Source of the DNA: JBGPTF01 sp041490445
Lineage (GTDB): Bacteria; Acidobacteriota; Terriglobia; Acidiferrales; UBA7541
Direction: 5' to 3'
Length of the DNA: 64,000 bases
Assembly (NCBI GenBank): GCA_041490445.1
Contig: JBGPTF010000018.1
Coordinates: 1 to 64,000, forward strand
Position 1 is the first letter of the stretch. Every line of letters starts with the position of its first letter. The notes under the pieces were generated by a model. The model did no database searches, had not been told where the DNA came from, and saw only the letters and a program-made list of their open reading frames with translations. Positions 16,774 to 25,546 of the stretch are shown one piece after another. The translations under genes and the position numbers were made by a program.

Positions 16774-17361
16774 ATGTCCAGAGTCAGACCACTGACACGG
16801 GCCATTTTCTTGCTTGCTGGATTCATGGTATCTCTTGCGACGATGGGCTTGGCACTCCAAGCGCCACAGACTTCAGAGGAAACATCCAAGGGCGTCCAAG
16901 TTGGCCAGGTTTTCGTAACCCCGCTTGCCGTTGGCACCATCTCGCAAAGCCCGCTGTGGGGCCTTACAAAACCTCCCAAGAAGGGGTACCACTTTGTGGC
17001 GGTAAACCTGCGAGTTCAGAACACCACACTCTATCCGAATTGCACGGACTGGATTCCTCGGATACTAACGGACGCCGGACACAAGTACGGCTCCCAGATT
17101 TTCCGTGCCCCTGACCCACCGGAACTAGATCGCCTTCCATTCCGTGCGCAAAGCCAAGGTAGCTACGTATTTCAAGTCAGGGATGGTGAAGCACCCCTCG
17201 GTCTTTCACTGGAACGCATGTACGAGCTTGAGCGGTCGTGCTGGAATTCGAAGGGCTTTTCTCCCACTGAGCCATTCTCAACAACGGTGAATATCTCACT
17301 GGAAGGACTTCCCGCGCCCACTTCTCCGCTCCAACGGATAAAGCCTTATCCTGCAAAATAA
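16774..17361 (+). CDS. Secreted protein of unknown function (DUF4352-like)
   Basis: A 195-residue protein with a signal peptide of about 28 residues (TRAIFLLAGFMVSLATMGLA, then LQAPQ). The body contains GYHFVAVNLRVQNTT, the core beta strand of DUF4352/telomeric-repeat-factor-like immunoglobulin folds, and a GSYVFQVRDG segment. Two or three Cys residues could form a disulfide in the periplasm. Start ATG 16774. It lies between the divergent SHOCT gene and selC. The family assignment is tentative. Confidence 0.6.
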   Translation: MSRVRPLTRAIFLLAGFMVSLATMGLALQAPQTSEETSKGVQVGQVFVTPLAVGTISQSPLWGLTKPPKKGYHFVAVNLRVQNTTLYPNCTDWIPRILTDAGHKYGSQIFRAPDPPELDRLPFRAQSQGSYVFQVRDGEAPLGLSLERMYELERSCWNSKGFSPTEPFSTTVNISLEGLPAPTSPLQRIKPYPAK

Positions 17362-17490
17362 GACCTCGCTCCGGTAACTACTTCGCGCACCACTACAGAA
17401 CGGTACCTCAGTGGAGTTGCTCCGTCGGGGCCTTTACTTGTGCCGATTGGCACACGATCAGACCCCTAACTGATTGTCTTTTGAAGAGTG

Positions 17491-17589
17491 TGGCGGAAGC
17501 GTGTGGGAGTCGAACCCACCACCCGACCCGCGAAGGGCCGGATCGCCGGCTTTGAAGGCCGGGAAGGTCACCGGACCCTATGCGCCTCC
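17491..17589 (-). tRNA. selC: tRNA-Sec (anticodon UCA)
   Basis: The minus strand folds as a selenocysteine tRNA with an encoded CCA (17491-17493). Its 99 bases include a long acceptor stem (GGAGGCGC paired with ACGCTTCC, last pair mismatched), an anticodon arm CCGGC-CTTCAAA-GCCGG with UCA at the centre, a long variable arm (GATCCGGCC…GGGTCG) and the T arm GTGGG-TTCGACT-CCCAC. These match the Sec tRNA layout. It implies the cell decodes some UGA codons as selenocysteine; selA, selB and selD are not in this window. Confidence 0.93.
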
Positions 17590-17698
17590 GCGGAGCAGTA
17601 TAGAGGCGGGGCTGGAAGCTTTCAACTCGCGGGGGACGCCTCTGTGCGAGAGTCCGAAGAGTTCGACTCCCCATACTGTGGAGGTTTTTCACGCTGAG

Positions 17699-17733
17699 AT
17701 CCTTCACCCATCCTCATCGGATGGCTTCAGGAT
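17699..17733. repeat. Imperfect inverted repeat
   Basis: Arms at 17699-17713 and 17719-17733 pair at 12 of 15 positions around a 5-base loop. It lies between selC and the cyclase-domain gene, just past the stop of the latter. It could be a dispersed palindromic repeat or a weak terminator; there is no following T-run. Confidence 0.35.
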
Positions 17734-17763
17734 GACACCGTACGAGAATTCTTCAATAGGCTG

Positions 17764-20244
17764 TTAGGAATGGGGGGCTGCCGCGGCGGCGACTTTCTTC
17801 CGCGCAAGCTCGACCAGTTTGGGGTTCGTGCAGATCTCGTAATAGGCGCGGGTGCCGGGACCGCCGATTTTTCCGCCGGGGAGAAGCTGGCGAGCGAGTC
17901 CGCGGCGCACGACGATGGGCTCGAGCGATTCGCCGATGGGCACCTCTCCGAAGAAGAGCTGCGCCCGTTCCTTGCCCCACGGCATCGAGAAATTCCCTTC
18001 GAGCGGCGCGAGCGAGATTTCGGCCGCGAGCTTGGCGAAGCCCTCTTCATTCAGGTTGACGCCGTTCAGGTTGAAGCGTAGGAGCAATTCATCGCCTTCG
18101 TCGGCGTCGGCGCCTTCGACAATCGTTTCGAGGAGGAAGACATTGAAGGGCGAGGGGTTTTTCGCGATCAGGCGGCGCGCCGTCTTCGAACAGCTCGCGA
18201 GGCGATCCGAATGATTGATGGCCTTCGAGATCATCAGGCGCGAATCGCCGTCCATCCAGACGGCGGGCGCGGAATTCTGGAACGCCACGCCGATGCCCAG
18301 CTCGAGCCGCGGCAAGTCCTCCGACACGGCGCGCTGGTTGAAGGCATCCGCGACCGCCAGAATTTCGCGGCCGAGGATGCAGGCCTTGGCCACCGCGCGC
18401 TGCGAGGCGCGGGTGGATTCCGTTTCGTAGATGGCCAGGATAATCGCGTCGCCTTCGAGGAAGACTTTCGCCGCGCCGTAGCGCTCGAGGATGCGCTTCA
18501 CCGGCTCGTAGAGGTTCAGGCTGAAATGGGACGCCGGATTCAGCCCGCGCGAGAGAAGATTTTTCGTGATTTGCGTCGAGCCGCGGACATCGGCCTTGAT
18601 CACCGCGTGTGTCACCACCGGATCGTCGGCGGGCCGCGCCTCTTCGGGGAGCAGGTATTCATACAGGCTGCGGTTTTCGCGCGAAAGCTGGCGGGTGCGC
18701 TCCGACCGCACCAGATTGATGCGTTCAATCAAGGCCGTGACGTGCTGATAATTTCGCCGGTCGCGCCGCAACCGCATCAAGTCCTCGGCAAAACGCAGAG
18801 CCACGGCGCGCGATTCCTCTGGCGGGTAGCGCCGCAGCGAGCGCGCGGTTTCTTCGATGCGCTTCAGCGAGAAGCTCCGCGCCGGAAATTGTTTCAGGAT
18901 CTGCTCGACCCGCTTCAGCTCCTCCTTCACCACCAGCGCTTTCTTTAAATGCTGGAGGTGGACCGGCGGGCAATAGTCCAGATGAAGATTGCGCAGCTCG
19001 TAGCTTGCGAGCACGTGGACCAGCAGGTCGCGCTCTTCCAGGCGGCTGACCCATTCATCGAGCAGCCGTTCGCGCGTTTCCGGCGGTGTGTCTTCTTCCG
19101 CTGCCTTCGCGTCAAACAGCCGCCGCGCGTTCTCCGGCTCGTTCAGAAAGTCGCCCAGCCGAACCCGGGATTCTTCCGCGAGAAAGTCCACCTTCTGCCT
19201 GGACGCCTCGAGCTGCGGCCCCAGGTCCGCCAGGTTCTGCTGCAGGGCCGCCAGCCGCTGGTTCACTTCGGACAAGTCTTTTTCCGATTCCAGCGGCGCT
19301 TCGGCGCGGCGCTTCCACGGCCACGCAAATAATTCTTCGGCGCCGTCCGCCTTGCGCAGGGATTCGTCGCGATCTTCTTCGACGCTCGCCACTTCGGAAC
19401 GCAGCGCGAGCGCTTGTTCCATCAGCCGGTCGGAATGTTTCCGGGCCTTGGTCGCCTCTTCCCCGGGGTCTTCCGCCATGACGAAATCGCGGACAAAATC
19501 AACCAGCAGTCCGTCGAAGGCCTCGAAACGATCCTGGTCATTCAGGAAACTCGCCAGCAACACGTAATGCTCCAGGAAAAGCATCTCGTCGCTGCCGCCC
19601 TCGACGAAGAGCATCCTGTTTTTCAGCAAGTCATAGGTTTCGGAGAATTCGTCGCCGAAGAGCGCGCGGCGCGATTGTGACAGCCGGGTCTCATCCAATT
19701 CCCGTAGCACCTGGTACAGTGCTTGCCCGATTTGACGATGGATATTCTTGCGATTGGCCTGTAAGTCGGCGATCCTCGCGCGGAGCACGTGGGCTTGCTC
19801 GCTGTGCTCGAAGTGTTCGCCTCGCCCGCGGATCCATTCCTTGCACTCGACGATCAGGCTGGAGAATTGATTCGTAATTTCCCGAGTCAGAAACTCGACC
19901 AGCGCCAGCCACAGCAGCAGATCAATCTCGATGTTTTTGTCGAATTTCGCGCGCGTCAACGAGGCCTGCAGAAGCTCGCCCAGCAGTTTGCGAAACGCCG
20001 CCGTCTCCGGCGCCTTGGACGATCTCGCATCCGTTCCATAGAAAGTCTTCACGTTCGCCGCCTGGCGAACGAGGTCCAGCAGGTATTTGCGCGTGAATTC
20101 GACGAACCGCGGGCTCAGGAAAACATCGTAGTGGATGTTATCGATGCCGACCGCGAGTTTGGTCAGGCGGATTTCAGCCGTGTAGGCTTGCAGCTTGATG
20201 CGCGCCTGCTGTGCGGGCGAGAGGGTTGTCGGAAGCTCGGACAT
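17764..20244 (-). CDS. Large helical protein with C-terminal class III nucleotidyl cyclase domain
   Basis: An 826-residue protein from ATG 20244. Residues 1-540 are mostly alpha-helical with long charged segments (coiled coil at about 300-360) and no membrane helix. Residues about 545-690 match a class III adenylate/guanylate cyclase catalytic domain. The first metal Asp is D552 in IKADVRGST; the second is D599 in VFLEGDAI; the SKAINHSDRL segment supplies the Asn (677) and Arg (681) of the transition-state pair. All four therefore seem conserved, though the domain is divergent. The product nucleotide cannot be predicted. The C-terminal 140 residues are a further domain of unknown type. A small membrane-protein gene is divergent, 38 bp upstream. 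Confidence 0.7.
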   Translation of the reverse strand: MSELPTTLSPAQQARIKLQAYTAEIRLTKLAVGIDNIHYDVFLSPRFVEFTRKYLLDLVRQAANVKTFYGTDARSSKAPETAAFRKLLGELLQASLTRAKFDKNIEIDLLLWLALVEFLTREITNQFSSLIVECKEWIRGRGEHFEHSEQAHVLRARIADLQANRKNIHRQIGQALYQVLRELDETRLSQSRRALFGDEFSETYDLLKNRMLFVEGGSDEMLFLEHYVLLASFLNDQDRFEAFDGLLVDFVRDFVMAEDPGEEATKARKHSDRLMEQALALRSEVASVEEDRDESLRKADGAEELFAWPWKRRAEAPLESEKDLSEVNQRLAALQQNLADLGPQLEASRQKVDFLAEESRVRLGDFLNEPENARRLFDAKAAEEDTPPETRERLLDEWVSRLEERDLLVHVLASYELRNLHLDYCPPVHLQHLKKALVVKEELKRVEQILKQFPARSFSLKRIEETARSLRRYPPEESRAVALRFAEDLMRLRRDRRNYQHVTALIERINLVRSERTRQLSRENRSLYEYLLPEEARPADDPVVTHAVIKADVRGSTQITKNLLSRGLNPASHFSLNLYEPVKRILERYGAAKVFLEGDAIILAIYETESTRASQRAVAKACILGREILAVADAFNQRAVSEDLPRLELGIGVAFQNSAPAVWMDGDSRLMISKAINHSDRLASCSKTARRLIAKNPSPFNVFLLETIVEGADADEGDELLLRFNLNGVNLNEEGFAKLAAEISLAPLEGNFSMPWGKERAQLFFGEVPIGESLEPIVVRRGLARQLLPGGKIGGPGTRAYYEICTNPKLVELARKKVAAAAAPHS

Positions 20245-20281
20245 GGGTGCGTCGTGGCAATTCCCCTTTGACTGTAGCAGA

Positions 20282-20557
20282 ATGAAAAATCCAGGCGCAA
20301 GGATGCCCATCCGAACCGTTGCCACGACTGAACCTGGCCTTTCGGCCAAACAGGTATGTCTCTATCTGGGGCCGCGCGGGGAACGCTGTGTCCGCCCCGC
20401 AGGCGAGAGCGGCTTCTGCGACCGGCACGACCCGGAACTGGCTCGCCCGGCCGCCGGGCTGCTCGTCAAGCGGCTCTGGGCTGCGGTCCTGGCCCTCGTT
20501 TTCCTCTGGCCGCTGCTGATGGATTTTTTGAGGATATTGCGACGTTGGATTCCCTAG
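20282..20557 (+). CDS. Small protein with Cys/His cluster and one membrane helix
   Basis: About 91 residues from ATG 20282 (an alternative ATG is at 20303). The segment CLYLGPRGERC…GESGFCDRHD has three Cys and one His in an arrangement that could bind zinc. A transmembrane helix follows (LWAAVLALVFLWPLLMDFL), and the end is basic (RILRRWIP). It is divergent from the cyclase-domain gene and its 3' end overlaps the end of tsaE by 4 bp, convergently. No family name is known to me. Confidence 0.55.
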   Translation: MKNPGARMPIRTVATTEPGLSAKQVCLYLGPRGERCVRPAGESGFCDRHDPELARPAAGLLVKRLWAAVLALVFLWPLLMDFLRILRRWIP

Positions 20558-21042
20558 CTGGTGGAAGGTGACCGCGACTTCTCGGAAGTGGCGCTGCGGA
20601 GCGCGCCCGTGGGGTCGGAGATTTCGATTCGGCGCGTGGGCTCCTCGACGTGTTCCAGGCAAATGCGGACAACCGGCCAATCCGTCCGCAACGTGAGTTT
20701 CTCCGCCCATTCCACAATCACCACGGCAGGCTCGGAGAGAATGTCTTCGAGGCCGAGCGTCTCGACGTCATGGACGCCCTCGACCCGGTAAAGATCCACG
20801 TGATAAACGAGCGAGCGGTTGCGGTAGGTGTGGACGAGGGTGAACGTGGGGCTGGTAACTTCCTCTTCGCTCGAGGCCCCCAGGCCGCTGACCAGGCCTT
20901 TGGTGAGCGTCGTCTTTCCTGCCCCCAGGTCGCCGGATAGCAAAACGAGCACCGGCGGGCGAAGCCGCGATCCAATTTCCCTGCCCCGGGAAATTGTTTC
21001 TTCCGCGGAATGCGAAAGCAGCTCCCAGTTACCCACGCGCAA
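20554..21042 (-). CDS. tsaE: tRNA threonylcarbamoyladenosine biosynthesis ATPase TsaE
   Basis: The P-loop ATPase that activates the TsaB-TsaD complex for t6A modification of ANN-decoding tRNAs. Walker A is GDLGAGKTT at residues 37-45, followed by the family motifs SPTFTLVHTY, YHVDLYR and VIVEWAEK. The 162-residue length is normal. It overlaps the 3' end of nnrDE by 14 bp on the same strand, a common arrangement in many bacteria. Confidence 0.95.
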   Translation of the reverse strand: MRVGNWELLSHSAEETISRGREIGSRLRPPVLVLLSGDLGAGKTTLTKGLVSGLGASSEEEVTSPTFTLVHTYRNRSLVYHVDLYRVEGVHDVETLGLEDILSEPAVVIVEWAEKLTLRTDWPVVRICLEHVEEPTRRIEISDPTGALRSATSEKSRSPSTS

Positions 21043-22618
21043 TCTCAGATGTTACCTGCGCCCAGGCGCGCGGAATCGCGCGGATCAAATCAGAGGCCAT
21101 CAGAGGCGCTTCGCCCATTTCCGCCGCAGCAAAGTCTCCCGCGAGTCCATGGAGGTAAACGCCCAGGGCCATCACGATGGGCCAATCCGTGACGCCAAAC
21201 TGCGCGGCGAGCCCTACGAGAATCCCCGTGAGCACGTCGCCCGTCCCGCCCGTCGCCATACCGGGATTACCGGTGGAATTGATCCACGCTCGTCCGTCCG
21301 GCGCCGCAACGATCGTGGCATATCCCTTCAAGACAACGCAGGCATTCCAATCCGCCGCCGCTTTTCTTGCAGAATCGAGGCGGCGTTCCTGTACCGCGCG
21401 GGAAGTGCTGCCAAGCAGGCGAGCCATCTCGCCGGGATGCGGCGTGAGCGTGAGAGTTGCAGTGGTGCGGCACTTGATAGCGCCAGCGTGGCCGGCGAAG
21501 GCATTCAGCCCGTCCGCATCGAGAATCAGGGGATGCGGCATCTCGCCGACGACCGTGCGGATGAACTGCTGCGTTTCCTGATTAGTCGAGAGACCCGGGC
21601 CCAGCGCCACGACGGTCTTCCCCTTGAGCAGATCGTTGAACCGGCCATATTCGAGCGCGCGCAGCGAAATCGTTCCCGCGTCCGTTGCGGCGAGCGGTTC
21701 CGTCATCACCTCGGGCACGGGAGCCGCCACAATCGGCAGCACGGACTCGGGAGTCGCCACGCTGACAAGGCCGGCGCCCGCACGCAGCGCCGCCCAGGCG
21801 GCCAGAACGGCGGCACCCGTCTTCCCACGCGACCCGGCGACGATCAAGGCGTGGCCGTAATCGCCCTTGTTCGTGTTCGCCTTTCGCTGGACGGGTAACC
21901 GGCCAAACTCGCCCGGCTCAATCCAGCGCAGCGAGCCTTTGCCCACTTCTTCGATCAACGCGCGCGGGCTACCAATTTCATGGAGGATCAGGCGGCCGAC
22001 GCAATCCGAAGCCGGCGCTTGGACAAGGCCGATCTTCGGCGCCGTAAACGTGATCGTGTAATCGGCGAAGACGGCCGGGCCGGAAACCTCCGAGCTGTCA
22101 GCGGAAAGCCCGGAAGGAATGTCCACGGCGACGACGACCGCGCGCGGGTCATGCCGGTTCACATCCTCGATTGCCTTGCGGCAGAGACCTTCCGCGGGGC
22201 CGTGCAGACCCGTGCCCAGCAGCGCGTCCACGATGATGTTAGCCGAGGCGAGCGCCTCCTTCGAGGCGTCCCATTCCGCCGGCGTGCGCGCAACGAGTAA
22301 CTCACCGTCCGCTTCACGCCAGCGCTTCAAATTCGCGGCCGCGTCGCCGGCGACTGCGTCCGGATCACCGCACAAAATCACCTGTGGCCGGGCCCCGCGC
22401 TCGCGCAGCCGGCGCGCCACGACGAAGCCGTCGCCGCCATTGTTCCCTTTGCCGCACAGGACGACGATTTTGCGCAGGGCGAAATCCGGAAAGCGCGCCG
22501 CGAGGAACTCGAAGACGCGCGCGCCGGCGTTCTCCATGAGGGAAAGGCTCGGCACGCCGCAGCGCACGGTGGTGAGGCGATCCACCTCGCGCATTTCGGC
22601 AGCGGTGAGAATCTTCAT
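21029..22618 (-). CDS. nnr: Bifunctional NAD(P)H-hydrate epimerase / ADP-dependent dehydratase
   Basis: Repairs damaged NAD(P)H hydrates: the N-terminal YjeF domain epimerises the hydrates and the C-terminal carbohydrate-kinase-like domain dehydrates the S form with ADP. The 529 residues contain both. The epimerase half (1-215) has MREVDRLT, LCGKGNNGGDGFVVAR and VDALLGTGLHG. The dehydratase half (about 235-515) has GSRGKTGAAVLAA, ALGPGL, PLILDADGLNAFA, TLTPHPGEMARLLG and NPGMATGGTGDVLTG. It sits between the SDR gene (13 bp) and tsaE in one transcription unit. Confidence 0.95.
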   Translation of the reverse strand: MKILTAAEMREVDRLTTVRCGVPSLSLMENAGARVFEFLAARFPDFALRKIVVLCGKGNNGGDGFVVARRLRERGARPQVILCGDPDAVAGDAAANLKRWREADGELLVARTPAEWDASKEALASANIIVDALLGTGLHGPAEGLCRKAIEDVNRHDPRAVVVAVDIPSGLSADSSEVSGPAVFADYTITFTAPKIGLVQAPASDCVGRLILHEIGSPRALIEEVGKGSLRWIEPGEFGRLPVQRKANTNKGDYGHALIVAGSRGKTGAAVLAAWAALRAGAGLVSVATPESVLPIVAAPVPEVMTEPLAATDAGTISLRALEYGRFNDLLKGKTVVALGPGLSTNQETQQFIRTVVGEMPHPLILDADGLNAFAGHAGAIKCRTTATLTLTPHPGEMARLLGSTSRAVQERRLDSARKAAADWNACVVLKGYATIVAAPDGRAWINSTGNPGMATGGTGDVLTGILVGLAAQFGVTDWPIVMALGVYLHGLAGDFAAAEMGEAPLMASDLIRAIPRAWAQVTSEIARG

Positions 22619-22631
22619 CGAGCGTTTTCGC

Positions 22632-23390
22632 TTAGAGCAGCCAGCCGCCGCTCACGTTGAGAACCTGGCCGGTGATGTAGTCGGCCTCTTCGGAGACGAA
22701 GAATTTTACCGCGGCAGCAACGTCCTGCGCCGTGGGAGGCCTTCCAATGGGGAACCGCGCGTCGCGCATCCGGCGCGCTTCCGCCGGCGTCAATTCCTTC
22801 TCATCAATGTTTGACGGGCTGACGACGTTCACGGTGATGCCGTGCTTCGCCTCTTCGATCGCCAGCGAGCGAGAGAACGAGACCACGGCGGCCTTCGCGG
22901 CGGCGTAGGCGGAAATCGTGGCCTGGCCAAACGCGCGCTCCGCTCCAACCGCGCCCAGATTCACGATGCGGCCCCAGCGCTGTTTGCGCATGATCGGCAA
23001 CACCATCTTGCTGGCATAGAATACGCTGTAGAGATTGGAAGCCAGTATTTTCAGCCACTCGTCGAACGTGGATTCGACCACCGGCTTCCAGTTGAATTCC
23101 CCGACGTTGTTGACCAGGATGTCGAGCCGACCGTAGCGCTCGGCCACCGTGTCAATCAGGAATTGCGCCTTTGCCGGATCGGTGACGTCGGCTTCGACAG
23201 CGAAGCACTCCGCGCCCTGGGCCTGTAGTTGACGCAGAGTGTTCTGCGCGGCTGCCTTGTTCGCGCGATAGGCGATTGCCACGCGCGCGCGCTGCTGGCC
23301 CAGCGCCAGCGCGATCCCTTTGCCGATGCCGCGCGACCCACCCGTCACCAGCGCCGCCCTCTGCCGAAGCGACAAGTGCGACCTCCTCAA
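22632..23390 (-). CDS. Short-chain dehydrogenase/reductase, FabG-like
   Basis: A 252-residue NAD(P)-dependent Rossmann-fold oxidoreductase. TGGSRGIGKGIA is the cofactor glycine motif, LVNNVGE the structural NNxG motif, and YAAAK the catalytic Tyr-Lys pair. The usual catalytic serine in the strand before the Tyr helix (N-x-[SG]-S) reads NLGAVGA, with alanine at the expected place, so activity may differ. The C-terminal ITGQVLNVSGGWLL is FabG-like. Substrate unknown. It is the first gene of the SDR-nnr-tsaE unit. Confidence 0.85.
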   Translation of the reverse strand: MRRSHLSLRQRAALVTGGSRGIGKGIALALGQQRARVAIAYRANKAAAQNTLRQLQAQGAECFAVEADVTDPAKAQFLIDTVAERYGRLDILVNNVGEFNWKPVVESTFDEWLKILASNLYSVFYASKMVLPIMRKQRWGRIVNLGAVGAERAFGQATISAYAAAKAAVVSFSRSLAIEEAKHGITVNVVSPSNIDEKELTPAEARRMRDARFPIGRPPTAQDVAAAVKFFVSEEADYITGQVLNVSGGWLL

Positions 23391-23441
23391 AAGCCCGCCA
23401 GTATACTTGAAGCCCCGCTGCGCCCCTAGCCCTGCCGGATG

Positions 23442-25445
23442 CTAGCCGAGACGCGCAACCACGACCGTCATGTCGTCCGCCTGCTCGGGCGAACTGGCCC
23501 ATTGCTCGGCGGCGAGCAGCAGGTCTTCTGCGATGCGTTGCGGCGGCACGTCTTTCCGCCGGATCACCTCTTCGGTCAGCCGCCGCGTGCCGAATTCTTC
23601 GCCATACACGTTTTCCGGCTCAATCAAACCGTCGCTGTAGGCCACGAGCAGGCTGCCGGGGGCGACACGGATCGTGCCCTGGGTATAGGCGCAATCGCTG
23701 AAGAGGCCCACAACCGTTCCGCCCTCGTCGAGCGGTGTCGCGTGATCTCCCACGATGTAGAACGGCGGCACGTGGCCGGCGTTGGTGTAGGTGAGGATTC
23801 GCGTGGCCGTGTCGTACACCGCGTAGAAAAACGTTGCGTAGCGATCGTCCGAAGTGTTGACGAACAGATGCCGGTTCAATCGGCCGACCAGTTCCGCCAC
23901 GCTCGCGTGGCCGTCGAGGAGCACCTGGCTGCGCAGCGCCGCCTGCAGGCTGGCCATCAACAGCGCCGCAGAAATTCCCTTGCCGCTGATGTCGGCCACG
24001 GCGATGCCGACCCTCGTGGGGCCCAGCAGGATGCAATCGTAGTAGTCGCCACTCACCACGCGCGCCGCGCGGCATATCGCGGCGAGTTGCACGCCTTCGA
24101 GGGAAGGCAGGGTTTGCGGGAAAAGCTGTGCCTGCACTTCGCGAGCGATGGAAAGTTCATTTTCAAGCCGCTGCCGCTGGCGCTGCTCTTCGATGAGTTC
24201 AGCAACCGCACCGGTCATCGCGTTGAACGATTCCGCGAGCACACCGAGCTGGTCGCGCCGTTGCAGGCGCACGCGGTGGCGCAAATCGCCTTTGCGGACG
24301 TGTTGGGTGGCGTCGTAGAGATCGGCCACCGCATGCGTGATGGTCCGCGTCAGCACAATTCCCACTACCAGCGCCGCCACCTCGAGGACCAGGAACACCA
24401 CGCCGACGGCGAACAACACGAGCACCAGCGGCTCTCCCAGGGCCCCGAGCGAGGTGAAGAGGCGGCGGTTGAGTTGCGACGGCCTCACCGCGAACGAAGC
24501 CAGCACCGGCACTTTCACGGTGGTGCGGCCGTTCGGGTCCGGCGACACGGCCTCGAGCGTGGAGAGGCCATTCACCTGCAAATCGAACCAGTCCTTCTTG
24601 GGAGCGAGCGTTCGGCGCCGGCTCTTGATCTGCCCGGAGGGGATGAATCGCCGTCCGTCAAAATCGAGAAGGAGCCCTCCTGCATCACCCTGCAAAGCGG
24701 TTCGCATCGGCGTCAGTTGAATCGGCCCGACCTCGGAAGAAAGCGAATCGAGCAATTCCGCGGAAAGCGGGACCGAGACCGAAACGAGGATCGCACCGGA
24801 ACGGCCCTGCCGGCGAACGACTGCCCGCAGCCACAGGCTATCGCCCGTCTGCACGATCCCCTCGAAACGATTGTTCTGCGCTCCAGCCGACTCGTTCAGA
24901 AGCTCATTCCCTGCATTCAGCTCCGCCTGAATGGCGGGCAAATCCGGGTGCACGGATTGGAGCAGGGCTTTGATGCTCGGCTGTGCGAGCAGGGCTTTGC
25001 CGCTACTGCGAATCCCCTCGGCCGATTCGTTCAAAAGGGCTCCCGCCAGGACGTCGGCGTTGGACCCCACCTGATCGATTCGTTCCTGGAGATCATCGTG
25101 AAGCAGGTGAGCGCCTAGTTGCAGATAGCCATAGTAGAGCGCCATGCCACCCATGGTGAGCAGCAGAACCACGGGGACGACCGCGATGAAAATGTAAGCG
25201 ACGATCAGCCGGTTCCGCAGGCTCCACAGGACGTGCTTGCGAAGCCAGGCAGCAGTCCGGACCAGAAGATAGAGGAGCGCCAGCGCCGCGAAAAGAGTGA
25301 GGACACCAAAGAGGGGCGGCTGCCGACCCGCGAGGAAAAGCAGTTTCGCGATGCCGAACAGCAGCAGAATCGCAGCCGAAACGCGATCCAGCACGGACAT
25401 GCGCCGCCACAGCGCGCGCGCACGATGTAAGGAGAGGCCAGACAT
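23442..25445 (-). CDS. Membrane HAMP-SpoIIE phosphatase (RsbU-like PP2C)
   Basis: A 667-residue serine/threonine phosphatase. Two N-terminal helices (about 22-65) and a third (about 80-105) anchor an extracytoplasmic sensor region (105-335). Another helix (about 345-370) leads into a HAMP domain, then a short coiled coil (QRQRLENELSIAREVQAQLFP). The C-terminal 240 residues are a PP2C/SpoIIE domain with SGDYYD, VADISGKG, YTNAGH, LVAYSDGLIE and ADDMTVVV, which supply the metal-binding aspartates. Such proteins dephosphorylate anti-anti-sigma factors in partner-switching signalling. No such partner is encoded nearby. Confidence 0.9.
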   Translation of the reverse strand: MSGLSLHRARALWRRMSVLDRVSAAILLLFGIAKLLFLAGRQPPLFGVLTLFAALALLYLLVRTAAWLRKHVLWSLRNRLIVAYIFIAVVPVVLLLTMGGMALYYGYLQLGAHLLHDDLQERIDQVGSNADVLAGALLNESAEGIRSSGKALLAQPSIKALLQSVHPDLPAIQAELNAGNELLNESAGAQNNRFEGIVQTGDSLWLRAVVRRQGRSGAILVSVSVPLSAELLDSLSSEVGPIQLTPMRTALQGDAGGLLLDFDGRRFIPSGQIKSRRRTLAPKKDWFDLQVNGLSTLEAVSPDPNGRTTVKVPVLASFAVRPSQLNRRLFTSLGALGEPLVLVLFAVGVVFLVLEVAALVVGIVLTRTITHAVADLYDATQHVRKGDLRHRVRLQRRDQLGVLAESFNAMTGAVAELIEEQRQRQRLENELSIAREVQAQLFPQTLPSLEGVQLAAICRAARVVSGDYYDCILLGPTRVGIAVADISGKGISAALLMASLQAALRSQVLLDGHASVAELVGRLNRHLFVNTSDDRYATFFYAVYDTATRILTYTNAGHVPPFYIVGDHATPLDEGGTVVGLFSDCAYTQGTIRVAPGSLLVAYSDGLIEPENVYGEEFGTRRLTEEVIRRKDVPPQRIAEDLLLAAEQWASSPEQADDMTVVVARLG

Positions 25446-25546
25446 AGGTCAGCGGGGAGTCTTGCCCCCGAGCCATTGTAGCGCGGACGCGCCCCGGAGG
25501 CTGCTCTCGGCGTGAAACGAGAGAGCACGTCCGCCTCTCGGATCGG

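Larger units (their letters stand above)
15349..17490. mobile_element. Putative remnant integrative island at selC
   Basis: About 2.1 kb between the selC 3' end and its partial copy. It holds three genes (GIY-YIG-like, SHOCT-domain, secreted protein) that are AT-richer than the flanking core genes. There is no integrase or recombinase, so the element would be a decayed remnant or be mobilised in trans. Bases 15349-15564 contain no gene. Confidence 0.45.

Noticed and set aside
17590..17690. A possible second tRNA beside selC, with a T-loop-like GTTCGACTCCCC and ends CAGTAT/ATACTG
   Set aside because: No consistent anticodon stem or T stem could be formed.
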